Positions 1 to 7,926 of a stretch of 40,959 nucleotides of DNA are shown here, one piece after another. How positions within the stretch are numbered: position 1 is the first letter of the stretch; each line of letters begins with the position of its first letter. Source of the stretch: DASZCR01 sp035942915 (GTDB lineage: Bacteria; Acidobacteriota; Blastocatellia; Pyrinomonadales; Pyrinomonadaceae); the NCBI GenBank assembly GCA_035942915.1, contig DASZCR010000065.1:1-40959 (forward strand), written 5' to 3'. The notes under the pieces are model-generated. The model was not told where the DNA came from, searched no databases, and worked only from the letters and a program-made list of their open reading frames with translations. The position numbers were made by a program, and so were the translations under genes.

Positions 1-38
1 CGCTGCTCTGCTCTTATCTACTCGCTGGCGTGCGCCTG

Positions 39-1073
39 CTACAACGCGAGGACAGCGCCTTGCGTCTCGGCTTCGAGCGGCGTATCAATCGCCACCTGCT
101 CCAACACCAACTCGCTCAAGACCGGCTCGTCGGTCGCTTCCGCACAGGCCTCTGCGGTCGGTTCGTCTGCGTCGGCCGCGCCTTCCTGCTCGTCGCTCGT
201 GATGATGCTGAAGAGCTTGCCGCTGTTATCGAAGACGGACAGCCGCGCCGTGCGCTCCATCTCCTTCATCGAGAAGCCCCACGCACGCACACCCCTTCCG
301 ACGTAGGTCGCCAGCTTAACGAGCAGCGCCAGAGCCTCTTCCGGCTCGCGCCAGTTGAGACTGCCTTCCGGCTCTTCGATGGCCGCATCGATGATGAGAC
401 CCTCGCGCAGATAGAGCCAGCCGGCGCAGTTGAGCACGGCGGCGTCGAGTTCGCCCGTCGCCGCGTGTTTGAACCTGCCCGACTGACGCGCCTGCCGGAT
501 GGTGGCCTTGTCCCAGTGCAATTCGATGTAACCGTTCATCCGGCCGCGCTGGACGATTTCGAGCAGTTCGGGAAGCGAGAAGATACCGCCGAGTTGGACA
601 GACGAGAAGATAGCCGCATTGTCGTCCGTCTCGGCCGTCTCTGACGCCGCCTCCGGCTCTTCTTCCGCGACAGACGCTTCATCACCGACGGCGCACTTGC
701 GCCACAACTCACGATGCGCCTCGATGGCGCGCTCAAGCGCGCGTCCCACGTCTTCGAGCGTGAAGGGCTTCGCCAGATAATCGAACGCGCCCATCTTGAA
801 GAGCCCCTGCGCATACTGCTCGTCGTGGATGCCGGAGAGCATGACGACGACCGTCTCCGCCCAACGCTGCTTGACCTGACCGAGCAGTTCAAGCCCGCTC
901 ATGCCGGGCATCGAGATGTCCGTCAGCACCAACTCGAAGCGGCGGCGTTCGAGATGCGGCATCGCCTCCTCGGCCGTGCTCACGGCGCAGCAGAAATGTT
1001 CTTCCGAGAGATATTCGTGGAGCACTTCGCGGAGCACGTCGTCATCTTCGACGACCAGAATGGAGAGCATCAT
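39..1073 (-). CDS. Response regulator with C-terminal PATAN/DUF4388-like domain
   Basis: Predicted 344-aa cytoplasmic signalling protein. Residues 1-120 are a CheY-like receiver: acidic cluster E9-D12, phospho-acceptor D52 in the block TDISMPGMSG, switch Ser S80 in MLSG, and K102 in the AKPF motif. After an acidic Glu/Ala linker (about 130-160), the segment GGIFSLPELLEIVQ onward resembles the PATAN/DUF4388 domain that follows receiver domains in several phyla; no DNA-binding output domain is visible. The first of two adjacent ATGs (1073) was chosen because a textbook AAGGAGG lies 7 nt upstream. An in-frame upstream extension to 1250 looks non-coding. The C-terminal 40 residues are acidic and low complexity. 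The receiver is certain; the DUF4388 assignment is by resemblance, and the partner kinase is not in the window. Confidence 0.85.
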   Translation of the reverse strand: MMLSILVVEDDDVLREVLHEYLSEEHFCCAVSTAEEAMPHLERRRFELVLTDISMPGMSGLELLGQVKQRWAETVVVMLSGIHDEQYAQGLFKMGAFDYLAKPFTLEDVGRALERAIEAHRELWRKCAVGDEASVAEEEPEAASETAETDDNAAIFSSVQLGGIFSLPELLEIVQRGRMNGYIELHWDKATIRQARQSGRFKHAATGELDAAVLNCAGWLYLREGLIIDAAIEEPEGSLNWREPEEALALLVKLATYVGRGVRAWGFSMKEMERTARLSVFDNSGKLFSIITSDEQEGAADADEPTAEACAEATDEPVLSELVLEQVAIDTPLEAETQGAVLAL

Positions 1074-1226
1074 AATTTTCCTCCTTGTGAGGAAAGGCGC
1101 GGGGCATCTGAGAGGCGTTTCGAGATAGGTTTGACCGGGGACGGGAGATGCCGCCGACGACCTTGCAGCGTGCGCCTCTGGCATCCCTTCTTCGACCGGA
1201 CAGGCATCCGACCGAAAAATCCACTG

Positions 1227-1241
1227 ACAAGCGGCGTGCCA
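1227..1241 (-). promoter_or_regulatory. Sigma-54-like -24/-12 element (one mismatch)
   Basis: On the minus strand this reads TGGCACGCCGCTTGT. The sigma-54 consensus is TGGCACG-N4-TTGC, so only the last C of the -12 element is off. It lies about 150 nt upstream of the response-regulator start, with TGACA/TGTCA repeats a further 70-140 nt upstream, where an enhancer-binding protein would sit. The arrangement is attractive, but the GC dinucleotide at -12 is usually conserved, so this is a candidate only. Confidence 0.35.
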
Positions 1242-1311
1242 CGCAGACACGCGGGCTGAAGCCCTGTTTTAGCCGGAAAATCTCAGATTCAGCGGCAGAC
1301 GCGCGCCCCAC

Positions 1312-1368
1312 TGACAGTTTTGACTGACAGAATCAGTCAACGCGCGCGGTCAGCCTGACAAAATGTCA
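1312..1368. promoter_or_regulatory. TGACA/TGTCA repeat cluster, possible activator or repressor site
   Basis: Within 57 nt there is TGACA at 1312, a perfect 8-bp inverted repeat TTGACTGA-5 nt-TCAGTCAA (1320-1340), and TGACA-AAA-TGTCA (1356-1368). Such dyads are typical of regulator binding sites. The cluster lies between the response regulator and the small membrane-protein gene, about 100-150 nt upstream of the start site expected from the sigma-54-like element at 1227-1241. The regulator is unknown. Confidence 0.4.
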
Positions 1369-1385
1369 TCCCATGCTGCGACGGC

Positions 1386-1586
1386 TCACTGCTTGGGTTT
1401 GCGCTCCGGTTTCGCACGCGAACGCCGCGCCCCTCTCTTCGGAGAGATGAACTTTCCGATAATCAGGCACAGACCGGCCAAGATGGCGAGCACGCCTATC
1501 GGCGCTTCGTTGATGGAGGCCGAGAGCACGACTGCCAATCCGAGCGACAACAAGATAAAGCCAAAAATGCTGACGAGGTTAAGCAA
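1386..1586 (-). CDS. Small two-helix membrane protein
   Basis: A 66-aa hypothetical protein of unknown function. Residues 3-24 and about 28-48 are hydrophobic stretches separated by a short polar turn (NEAPIG), followed by a strongly basic tail (KRGARRSRAKPERKPKQ) that should stay in the cytoplasm by the positive-inside rule. The start is a TTG at 1586; an in-frame TGA lies three codons upstream and no ATG is available. A GATGAGG sequence about 5 nt before the TTG could act as ribosome binding site. Codon use has the G/C-rich third positions of the neighbours, which supports a real gene. No family was recognised. Confidence 0.55.
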   Translation of the reverse strand: MLNLVSIFGFILLSLGLAVVLSASINEAPIGVLAILAGLCLIIGKFISPKRGARRSRAKPERKPKQ

Positions 1587-1776
1587 AACGCCTCATCTCT
1601 GGGGAGGTAAATGAGTAGCCTTGGCGGCCGTCTTAAGGGAGTGTGATTGACACAGCCATGATGTAACGCCTATGACCCGAAGTCTGTTCCGTCAGCGTAC
1701 GCCTTACCGCGCCGGTTCTTGCTTACGCAGACCATAACAGAAACCGGCGATGCCGCGCAGGGCAATCGGCGCGGCG

Positions 1777-2406
1777 TCAATTCAACCTCTGAAACAGCGC
1801 GATGCTGCGGACGCGGATGTGTGTCTCGGCGTATCCGACCGACCCCTTAAATCTCACGCGGATAGTGTGACCCGCGAGATTCCCCGTCCAGCTTTTACTC
1901 CGCGAAGCACAGTAGAGGTCGCCCATGTCGCCGTAGAAGGCGTCTGTGGCGAGCACTGTGTTGGTCGTCTCGTCGTAGACCTGCATCTGAAAGCTATTCC
2001 ACCAGGGGTCGTTATGCGGGTCGTCGAAATCCAGTTTGTACTGGATGTTGAAGTTCGTCGAAGTCATGTCGCTGGGGATTGTGAATCTCTGTGAGATTGA
2101 ACCTCCGTAAGCGAACTCCCAGGCCGGAGCCGTGAAGCCGCAGGTCGTCGCAGTAACCACTGTCGCATTAATCCGCGTCCAGCAAGAATTATCAGAGGGC
2201 GACCCATTGGCAATCCAGTCATAGAAGGATGAGCCTCCGAAGGAGACGTGGCCTTTCGGTGCACAGGTCTGTGCCTGCACCTCTCTGACGAGCGGGGCGT
2301 CGGTCGGCAATAACGCGAGCAGTGCGATGCTGAAGAGTAACGGCAGGAGGAACATTCTCCTGACGAGGGGGCAACGGCGGGACATCTGCGAAACTGTTTC
2401 CGACAT
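1777..2406 (-). CDS. Secreted hypothetical protein
   Basis: A 209-aa exported protein of unknown function. The start at 2406 (MSETVSQ) was chosen because AAGGAGC lies at good spacing upstream; an earlier in-frame Met at 2475 has no such site. A signal peptide is clear: basic SRRCPLVRR, a hydrophobic core (FLLPLLFSIALLALL) and likely cleavage after VQAQ at about residue 46. The mature part is rich in Ser, Thr, Asn, Trp and Tyr and has about five Cys that could form disulfides. It looks like an all-beta extracellular domain (strand-like segments such as RFTIP, IQYKLDF and MQVYDE), but no named family was recognised. It sits 86 nt downstream of the methyltransferase, possibly cotranscribed. Confidence 0.7.
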   Translation of the reverse strand: MSETVSQMSRRCPLVRRMFLLPLLFSIALLALLPTDAPLVREVQAQTCAPKGHVSFGGSSFYDWIANGSPSDNSCWTRINATVVTATTCGFTAPAWEFAYGGSISQRFTIPSDMTSTNFNIQYKLDFDDPHNDPWWNSFQMQVYDETTNTVLATDAFYGDMGDLYCASRSKSWTGNLAGHTIRVRFKGSVGYAETHIRVRSIALFQRLN

Positions 2407-2492
2407 GATTTTGCTCCTTATCGTGAGTGATGGTGAGGCTAACGAGCAGCCGTACTCGTCTGTAATCGGCGGCAACGGGCGTCATTCGTGGT

Positions 2493-3326
2493 TCAGCCGA
2501 GTTTACTCGCCACAACTATGTCCTGATAGCTGAGGCCGTCCGTTCTGCCGCACCACGACCCGTAACAGACCGGCCGTGAAATATGGAGTTGATACTTCTC
2601 GTACAAGCTACGGATTCTGCTTTCATCGTAAGCAATAGCGACTTCAGGCACGTCTTCCTGCTCCACACGACAGCCCTCAAACTGATACCGGAAAGTGAAC
2701 GCTCCGGCCTTCTCTCCAATGAAGTTTAGAGAGTCCGGGGTCAGCAGGAAGTATGTGATGAGGCAGCGCCCGCCCGGTCTCAAGACCCGTGCGACTTCGG
2801 AGAGATAGTTCTCCATGTCCTGCGGCAGCAGATGCGTAAAGACGGAAGTGAGGAAGACAAAATCAAAGGATGAGGACTCGAACGGAAAGCGATACTCAGA
2901 CGCCTGATAACGTCCATGCGGGTTGTACACTTTGTTATATATGTCTGTGAAATGGAAACGGAAGTTCGGATAGCTGTCGGCATAAGCTTGCTGACACCAT
3001 TTGATGGAAGGGGCGACGATGTCTATGCCGTCATAACTTCCGCCTTTTAAATATCGCGTCAGAGGCCGCGCCATCCGACCTGTCCCGCATCCCACGTCGA
3101 GCACACGTTCTTGAGGCATGAGTCCGGCGATATCCACGAAGTAACGGAAGAACTCTTCGCCGCTCTGAGCGTAGTCAGCGCCCCCGACCGAGTGCAGCCA
3201 GGGAGGCGGAAGTAATGGGTCGAGCCTGCCCGTGCTTCTCCCGACGTTGTAATGCACAAAGTTAAACGTCCTGTGTAATCGGACTTTAAGCTCTCCTGGA
3301 AGAAGGCGGGAGATGATTTGTCGCAT
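2493..3326 (-). CDS. Class I SAM-dependent methyltransferase
   Basis: Predicted 277-aa Rossmann-fold methyltransferase. Motif I VLDVGCGTGRMARPL lies at about residues 74-88, an acidic residue ends the second strand (YDGIDIVAP), SSSFDFVFLTSVFTHLLP is motif IV and the following helix, and VARVLRPGGRCLITYF is the usual post-motif. The substrate cannot be deduced. The start MRQIISRLLPGELK (3326) was preferred because a GGGGAA precedes it by about 8 nt and GELKVRLHR is the likely conserved N-terminus; an extension to 3389 (MRPPPP) is possible. Composition is unusual: two sampled 60-nt lines inside the gene (2881 and 2941) are 45% and 47% GC, while flanking core genes are about 60%, which suggests recent transfer. 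The nearest genes are unrelated. Confidence 0.85.
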   Translation of the reverse strand: MRQIISRLLPGELKVRLHRTFNFVHYNVGRSTGRLDPLLPPPWLHSVGGADYAQSGEEFFRYFVDIAGLMPQERVLDVGCGTGRMARPLTRYLKGGSYDGIDIVAPSIKWCQQAYADSYPNFRFHFTDIYNKVYNPHGRYQASEYRFPFESSSFDFVFLTSVFTHLLPQDMENYLSEVARVLRPGGRCLITYFLLTPDSLNFIGEKAGAFTFRYQFEGCRVEQEDVPEVAIAYDESRIRSLYEKYQLHISRPVCYGSWCGRTDGLSYQDIVVASKLG

Positions 3327-3472
3327 CTCGTATTCCCCGACGCTGTGGTCTGAACCGCCCCACTTCAAATTCGGAGGTGGCGGCCTCAAGCGTCATCCGT
3401 GCATCGCGGCGAGAAAGAGCATGAAGGAGACTCTCCCGGACATCTGCTGCAATGAATGGTCGGAGCGAGAGC

Positions 3473-3523
3473 TTACGTAAGTAGTTGAAGCGGGTTGAGG
3501 GTTCTTCGCGGGATAATTGACAT
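3473..3523 (-). CDS. Possible 16-codon leader ORF
   Basis: A very strong ribosome binding site (AAAGGAGATATTACG directly before ATG) drives only MSIIPRRTLNPLQLLT and then TAA. It lies about 70 nt downstream of the predicted promoter and about 150 nt upstream of the methyltransferase start, in a different reading frame. It may be a leader peptide, or the surviving 5' end of a gene that has lost its body. No run of one amino acid suggests classical attenuation. The rest of 3390-3600 shows nothing coding. Confidence 0.35.
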   Translation of the reverse strand: MSIIPRRTLNPLQLLT

Positions 3524-3600
3524 CGTAATATCTCCTTTAGGTGAGGATGGGCTGACGAGTAGAGGCTCTCATCAGCATGCAGTAAAGGCGACGCGGGCAC

Positions 3601-3629
3601 ATTTAAGCCCAAGGCTTAGCCGCTGTCAA
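3601..3629 (-). promoter_or_regulatory. Sigma-70-like promoter upstream of the methyltransferase
   Basis: The minus strand reads TTGACA (3629-3624), 17 nt, TTAAAT (3606-3601). The -35 hexamer is perfect and the -10 matches 4 of 6. Transcription would begin near 3594 and give a leader of about 270 nt containing the 16-codon mini-ORF. The -35 box is embedded in one arm of the inverted repeat at 3620-3666. Confidence 0.5.
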
Positions 3630-3666
3630 TATTAAATTCTCATCTCATGAATACAGTTGACAGCGG
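3620..3666. repeat. 10-bp perfect inverted repeat over a -35 box
   Basis: CCGCTGTCAA at 3620-3629 and TTGACAGCGG at 3657-3666 are exact inverted complements with a 27-nt AT-rich spacer. The left arm contains the -35 hexamer of the minus-strand promoter, so a dimeric regulator bound here could control it. The right arm also has TTGACA for the plus strand but no matching -10. Confidence 0.45.
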
Positions 3667-3715
3667 CCTCTCACCTCACACCGGATGAGCATCAACAGGG
3701 ACAGGAGAAGGGGCA

Positions 3716-3759
3716 GCAAAAAGGAACGGGCGCCGGTGATGACGCCCGTTCCTTTTTGC
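3716..3759. terminator. Bidirectional intrinsic terminator after tRNA-Lys
   Basis: A perfect 17-bp stem (3716-3732 with 3743-3759) around a 10-nt loop. Each side of the stem ends in A5/T5, so on either strand the hairpin ends in a T-run. It lies 8 nt beyond the 3' end of tRNA-Lys and should stop the purA/tRNA-Lys transcript. Confidence 0.85.
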
Positions 3760-3767
3760 TTGATTGA

Positions 3768-3840
<73 letters not shown>

Positions 3841-3915
3841 GTGTTGCGAGAAGTTGCTTCGACGAGAGGCATTTTACATGCGGCGCGGCGGCGGTGGCAA
3901 GCGCATGCTCGGATG

Positions 3916-5235
3916 TCAGGTGTGCAGCCAGCGGTCGAGCGCCGAGCCGTTGCAGAGGATGGTCTGCGCGCGTTCCGGCCCCGTCGAGACGAGTCCGATT
4001 TCGACGCCGATGGAGCGCGATAGAAAGTTGACGTAGTCGCGTGCGCGCTCAGGCAGACGGTCAAACTCCGTGATGCCGACGGTCGGTGTCTGCCAGCCGG
4101 GCAGCGTCTCGTAGACAGGCTCGACGCGACGCAGGTCTTGCGAGACGGCCGGGAAGGTTTCAAGGTCGCGCCCGTCGAGACGGTAGCCGGTGCAGACTTT
4201 GATTTCGTCGAGGGCGTCGAGCACGTCGAGTTTGGTGAGGGCGACGGAATCGAAGCCGTTGATTTCGGCGGCGTAGCGCGTGGCGAAGGCGTCGAACCAG
4301 CCGCAGCGGCGCGGTCTGCCGGTCGAAGCCCCGTACTCGCGCCCGCGTTCGCGGATGAGTTGGCCGAGTTCGGCTTCGCCTTCAAGCATCTCGGTCGGGA
4401 AAGGGCCTTCGCCGACGCGCGTCGTGTAGGTGCGAACGATTCCTAAGACGCCGCTGATGTGGTGCGGCGCGAGTCCCGTGCCGACGGACGCTCCACCCGC
4501 CGTCGTGTTCGAGGAGGTGACGAACGGATAAGTGCCATGGTCAACGTCGAGGAGCGTTGCCTGCGCGCCTTCGATGAGGATGTCGCGACCGTCGCGTGCG
4601 GCGCGGTTCATGAAGTGCATCGTATCGGCGACGAAGGGCGCGAGGCGCTCGACGAGCAGGGAAGTCTCGTCGAAGACCTGCGCGGCTTCGAGCGGTTGTC
4701 CGCCGTAGGCTGCGATGATGCGGTTGGCGTCTTCCAGATTGCGTTCGATGCGTGAGCGCAACACGTCCGGCGCGAGCGCGTCGGCGACGCGTATGCCGCG
4801 TCGTCCCGCTTTGTCTTCGTAGGCCGGGCCGATGCCGCGCAGGGTTGTGCCGACGCGCTCGTTGCCGAGCCGTTCTTCGCTCGTATGGTCGAGCGCGCGA
4901 TGGTAAGGGAGGATGAGATGCGCGCGTGCGCTCACGAGGACGCGCTCCGGCGTCACTTCGAGTCCTTGCGCGGCGAGGCGGTCGGCCTCCTTGAAGAAAG
5001 CCTCCGGGTCGATGACCATCCCGTTGCCGAGCACGCAGGTTTTACCGGGATGGACGATTCCCGAAGGAATCAGGTGGAGCACGAAGGAGTCTGCCCCGAC
5101 CTGCACGGAATGGCCGGCGTTATGGCCGCCCTGATAGCGCGCGACCACATCGAAACGCTCGGCGAGAAGGTCAACAATCTTGCCCTTGCCTTCATCGCCC
5201 CACTGCGCGCCGACGACTACGATGACGTTTGACAT
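3916..5235 (-). CDS. purA: Adenylosuccinate synthetase
   Basis: A 439-aa enzyme that joins IMP and aspartate using GTP to form adenylosuccinate, the first committed step to AMP; cytoplasmic. Clear family motifs are WGDEGKGK (12-19, catalytic D14), GGHNAGH (36-42, catalytic H42), TTLRGIGPAYEDKAGRRGIR, EGAQATLLDVDHGTYPFVT, TGRPRRCGWFD and the guanine-binding TKLD. Length and start (MSNVIVVVGAQWG) match the family. Unusually, the 15 nt before the ATG (ending CACGGCTCCT) contain no Shine-Dalgarno sequence: the heptad palindrome at 5243-5356 ends 7 nt before the start codon. Upstream is the ykgJ-like gene, downstream tRNA-Lys. Confidence 0.97.
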   Translation of the reverse strand: MSNVIVVVGAQWGDEGKGKIVDLLAERFDVVARYQGGHNAGHSVQVGADSFVLHLIPSGIVHPGKTCVLGNGMVIDPEAFFKEADRLAAQGLEVTPERVLVSARAHLILPYHRALDHTSEERLGNERVGTTLRGIGPAYEDKAGRRGIRVADALAPDVLRSRIERNLEDANRIIAAYGGQPLEAAQVFDETSLLVERLAPFVADTMHFMNRAARDGRDILIEGAQATLLDVDHGTYPFVTSSNTTAGGASVGTGLAPHHISGVLGIVRTYTTRVGEGPFPTEMLEGEAELGQLIRERGREYGASTGRPRRCGWFDAFATRYAAEINGFDSVALTKLDVLDALDEIKVCTGYRLDGRDLETFPAVSQDLRRVEPVYETLPGWQTPTVGITEFDRLPERARDYVNFLSRSIGVEIGLVSTGPERAQTILCNGSALDRWLHT

Positions 5236-5242
5236 AGGAGCC

Positions 5243-5356
5243 GTGATAGGTGATGAGTGATAGGTGATGGGTTAGGAAGCGGTAGTCAATAATCAGCGTT
5301 GAGTATGGAGAGCGAAGCTGTCTTTAACTTATCACCTATCACCTATCACTCATCAC
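5243..5356. repeat. GTGATRR heptad palindrome, copy A
   Basis: The left arm (5243-5274) is made of 7-nt units GTGATAG, GTGATGA, GTGATAG, GTGATGG. The right arm (5325-5356) is the inverted complement of a similar series, with a few mismatches. The central spacer is about 50 nt, longer than in the other copies. In transcription direction it begins 12 nt after the stop of the ykgJ-like gene and ends 7 nt before the purA ATG, so it fills the gap. Confidence 0.8.
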
Positions 5357-5368
5357 TTCTGATTCTGG

Positions 5369-5779
5369 TTAACTCGCTTTTTCCAGCTTGGCCGGTTTCT
5401 CGATGAAGTAGAAGCTGCACTGGACGCGCACTTCTTCGAGGTCGCGCCGTTCGATGGGGAACAGCCGACACTGGTCTGGACGGTCTTCATAAATGCCGCA
5501 GGTGGTCGAGCCGTCGCCGTGCTTCTTGAGGAAGGGGCACTTGAAGAGAATCTCGCAGCACGCGCCGCAGCGGTTGCACTCACCGCGCCGCAGAGAGAGC
5601 TTGGCGACGACCTCCTTGCGACGGAAGCGGATGTTGACGAAGCGGCGGAGTTTGCCCTGCGCCTGCTTGGCGCGAAACTTCCCCTCTTCGACGGCGTGCG
5701 TGCGTTTGGCCGCGAGTCGCTCCTCGAACGAGCGGCGCAGCGCCGCGCGACTGTTGCTGCTGCTGGATGTTGGTCTCAT
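5369..5779 (-). CDS. YkgJ-family cysteine-cluster (putative metal-binding) protein
   Basis: A 136-aa protein. Residues 1-65 are basic and helical. The C-terminal half carries the YkgJ/UPF0153 pattern CNRCGACC (C68, C71, C74, C75), C81, C94, YEDRPDQCRLFP (C104) and C121. This family is annotated as zinc- or iron-chelating, but its biochemical role is not established. ATG at 5779 is preceded by GGGAGG, a good ribosome binding site at short spacing. The N-terminal extension of about 65 residues is longer than the bare Cys domain, so annotated relatives may start later. Confidence 0.85.
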   Translation of the reverse strand: MRPTSSSSNSRAALRRSFEERLAAKRTHAVEEGKFRAKQAQGKLRRFVNIRFRRKEVVAKLSLRRGECNRCGACCEILFKCPFLKKHGDGSTTCGIYEDRPDQCRLFPIERRDLEEVRVQCSFYFIEKPAKLEKAS

Positions 5780-5922
5780 CGCCTCCCGACCCGACTGTGC
5801 CCGCCCTTCGCGGGCGCGTCGCCCGAACGCTGCGCTTGACGCGAACGAAACGGCGGCACGAGCGTGCTCCTTCGGTCGCGGATAACGCTCGCGCCGCCGT
5901 CGCGGAAACGTCTCTTAATGGG

Positions 5923-6273
5923 TCAGGCGCTGACGGCGCTGCCGACGTGCTTGTCGATCATGCGCGAGATGGCGTCCTTGCTCGTCGCCCCGACGACGCG
6001 CTCCTCTTCCTTGCCGTTCTTGAAGAGAATCAGCGTCGGGATGCCCTTGATACCGTAACGCTGCGAGACGCCGGGGTTCTCGTCCACATTCAACTTGACG
6101 ACGCGCGCTCTCTCCGAATAGCTCTCGGCCACAGCGTCGACGATGGGCGCGAGCATGCGGCACGGGGCGCACCAGGGAGCCCAGAAATCGACGAGCACGG
6201 GCTTGTCGGCTTGCAGCACGTCCGAGTCGAAATTGCTGTCGGACACCTCGTTAACATATTGACTGTCGCTCAT
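5923..6273 (-). CDS. trxA: Thioredoxin
   Basis: A 116-aa thiol-disulfide oxidoreductase that reduces cytoplasmic disulfides with thioredoxin reductase. FWAPWCAPCRML holds the redox pair C35/C38, D29 is the buried acid, and GIPTL has the cis-proline. The active site is WCAPC rather than the classical WCGPC, a variant found in many thioredoxins. The start at 6273 (MSDSQYVNE) follows AGAAGGAGAT at good spacing. There is no signal peptide. The gene is 100 nt downstream of glgA, and a hairpin between them (6309-6348) may separate the transcripts. Confidence 0.95.
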   Translation of the reverse strand: MSDSQYVNEVSDSNFDSDVLQADKPVLVDFWAPWCAPCRMLAPIVDAVAESYSERARVVKLNVDENPGVSQRYGIKGIPTLILFKNGKEEERVVGATSKDAISRMIDKHVGSAVSA

Positions 6274-6308
6274 GCGATAAATCTCCTTCTGATTGCTTTG
6301 ACCAACAC

Positions 6309-6348
6309 GGACGGCGTCTCTTAAAAAGTATCCCGACGCCCGCCGTCC
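6309..6348 (-). terminator. Hairpin between glgA and trxA
   Basis: GGACGGCGTC at 6309-6318 pairs, with a bulge, with GACGCCCGCCGTCC at 6335-6348 around an AT-rich loop. It lies 25 nt after the glgA stop on the minus strand. There is no clean U-run, so it may be a weak terminator or a processing/leader structure for trxA. Confidence 0.35.
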
Positions 6349-6373
6349 TCGGCATCGAACCCCGCCTTCTATT

Positions 6374-7804
6374 CTACATCCTGCTGACGGCCTGATAAAT
6401 CCGCACGTACTTGCGCGCCGCCGCCTGCCATGAATTGTCTGCACTCATCCCGTTCAACTGAATCCGTCGCCACACGTCCGGCTCACGATAACAGCCGAGC
6501 GCGTCGTAGAGACTCGCCAGCATCGCGCCGGCCTGATAAGGCTCGAACTTGAAGCCGTTGCCCGTGCCGCGCGCGCGGTCGAAGTTCTCGACCGTGTCGT
6601 CCAAGCCGCCTGTGGCGCGCACCAGCGGCACCGTGCCGTAGCGCATGCTGTACATCTGATTGAGTCCGCACGGCTCGTACAGAGACGGCATCAGGAAAAT
6701 GTCTGCGCCCGCCTCTATCTGATGAGAGAGCGGCTCATTAAAACCCTTGTAGACGCCGACCCTGTGGGGCGCGCGGTCGCGTAGCGTCTGTAGAAAATCC
6801 TCGTACTCGCGCGCGCCCGACCCCAAAGCGACGAAAAACGCGCCGGTCTCTAAAATCCGCCCCGCCGCCTCTTTAATCAGGTCGTAGCCCTTCTGCGCCG
6901 TGAGACGCGAGACGGTCGCCACGACGGGTCGCTCAAGCTCCTCCGGCAGACCGAAGCGACGCAGCAGGTCGAGCTTGCAGAGGCGCTTGCCTGAGAGGTC
7001 TGAGGCGTCGTAGTTGGCCGCCAGATGCGGGTCGGTCGCCGGATTCCAGACCTCGTAATCGACGCCGTTCGTGATACCCACGAGCCGTTCGCGGCGCTGT
7101 CTGAGCAGCCAGTCGAGGCCGTGTCCGTGTTCGGGCGTCTGAATCTCGAAGGAGTAGCGGCGGCTGACGGTCGAAAGCGCGTCGGCCGACATCAGTCCGG
7201 CCTTCAAGGCCGAGGCCGCGCCGTCGAGACGGAAGAAATCGCTCTCCTCGCCCTCGCGGAAGCCGAGTCGCCAGAGGTCGCGCGGGTCGAACGCGCCCTG
7301 ATAGGCGAGATTGTGAATCGAAAAGAGCGTCCGCGTCCCGGCGAGGAATCCGCCCCAGGGGCGCGACGCGCGCAGCCACACGGAGGCGAAACCGCACGGC
7401 CAGTCGTTGCCGTGAACGACTGCCGGAGGCTCGCCGAGTCGGCCAAGGAGCGAGAGCGCCGCGCGGCAGAAGAAGGCGAAGCGTTCGTGGTCGTCCGAGT
7501 AGCCGTAGACGTTCTCGCGGCCGAAATAGACGGGCGCGTCTATCAGGTAAGACGGTGCGCCCGACGCTTCGCTGTAGAAGACGCTCACTCTCCGGCGTTG
7601 GCCGAGCCAATCGACTTCGAGGTTGTCAAAGAGCAGCCGTTCGACGTGCGGCGCGGCCGTCCTCTGGTAGAACGGATGGATGAGCAGGGCATCGACCTCG
7701 CCCGTCTCGCGCAAGAACTTCGGCAGTGCGCCGGCCACGTCGCCGAGGCCGCCCGTTTTGGCGAAAGGTACGGCCTCCGACGATAGGATTGCGACGCGCA
7801 GCAA
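6374..7804 (-). CDS. glgA: Glycogen synthase (ADP-glucose type, GT5)
   Basis: A 476-aa GT-B glycosyltransferase that transfers glucose from ADP-glucose to the growing alpha-1,4-glucan; cytoplasmic. The N-terminal substrate motif KTGGLGDVAGALPK lies at residues 16-29, HGNDWPCGF is the conserved acceptor-domain block, SIHNLAYQG and NGVDYEVWNPATD are typical, TVSRLTAQKGYDL begins the nucleotide-sugar domain, and MPSLYEPCGLNQMYSMRYG holds the catalytic E-x7-E region. Length is normal. The start is TTG at 7804, and the alignment with KTGGL shows the N-terminus is in the right place; the Shine-Dalgarno sequence is poor. A sigma-70-like promoter lies upstream (7882-7911). No other glycogen gene is in the window. 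Confidence 0.95.
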   Translation of the reverse strand: MLRVAILSSEAVPFAKTGGLGDVAGALPKFLRETGEVDALLIHPFYQRTAAPHVERLLFDNLEVDWLGQRRRVSVFYSEASGAPSYLIDAPVYFGRENVYGYSDDHERFAFFCRAALSLLGRLGEPPAVVHGNDWPCGFASVWLRASRPWGGFLAGTRTLFSIHNLAYQGAFDPRDLWRLGFREGEESDFFRLDGAASALKAGLMSADALSTVSRRYSFEIQTPEHGHGLDWLLRQRRERLVGITNGVDYEVWNPATDPHLAANYDASDLSGKRLCKLDLLRRFGLPEELERPVVATVSRLTAQKGYDLIKEAAGRILETGAFFVALGSGAREYEDFLQTLRDRAPHRVGVYKGFNEPLSHQIEAGADIFLMPSLYEPCGLNQMYSMRYGTVPLVRATGGLDDTVENFDRARGTGNGFKFEPYQAGAMLASLYDALGCYREPDVWRRIQLNGMSADNSWQAAARKYVRIYQAVSRM

Positions 7805-7881
7805 GCTTTTTCGACACCACGCCCCCGCAGGGAGACGCTCGACTTCCCGTCAGGCTGAAATTGCTAAAGCTCGGAAGCCAT

Positions 7882-7911
7882 ACTATCGGGTAGCCGCCCG
7901 CGTTTTGTCAA
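7882..7911 (-). promoter_or_regulatory. Sigma-70-like promoter for glgA
   Basis: The minus strand reads TTGACA (7911-7906), 18 nt, GATAGT (7887-7882). The -35 is perfect and the -10 matches 4 of 6. The predicted start near 7875 gives a leader of about 70 nt to the glgA TTG. It lies just beyond heptad palindrome B. Confidence 0.6.
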
Positions 7912-7926
7912 GAAAGGGGAGGAATA

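Noticed and set aside
714..1259. 181-codon plus-strand frame opposite the response regulator
   Set aside because: It is antisense to a receiver domain with all catalytic residues and has no motif of its own.
3286..3612. 108-codon frame overlapping the methyltransferase 5' end
   Set aside because: No motif, it overlaps the methyltransferase in another frame, and its start lies at the predicted transcription start without a ribosome binding site.
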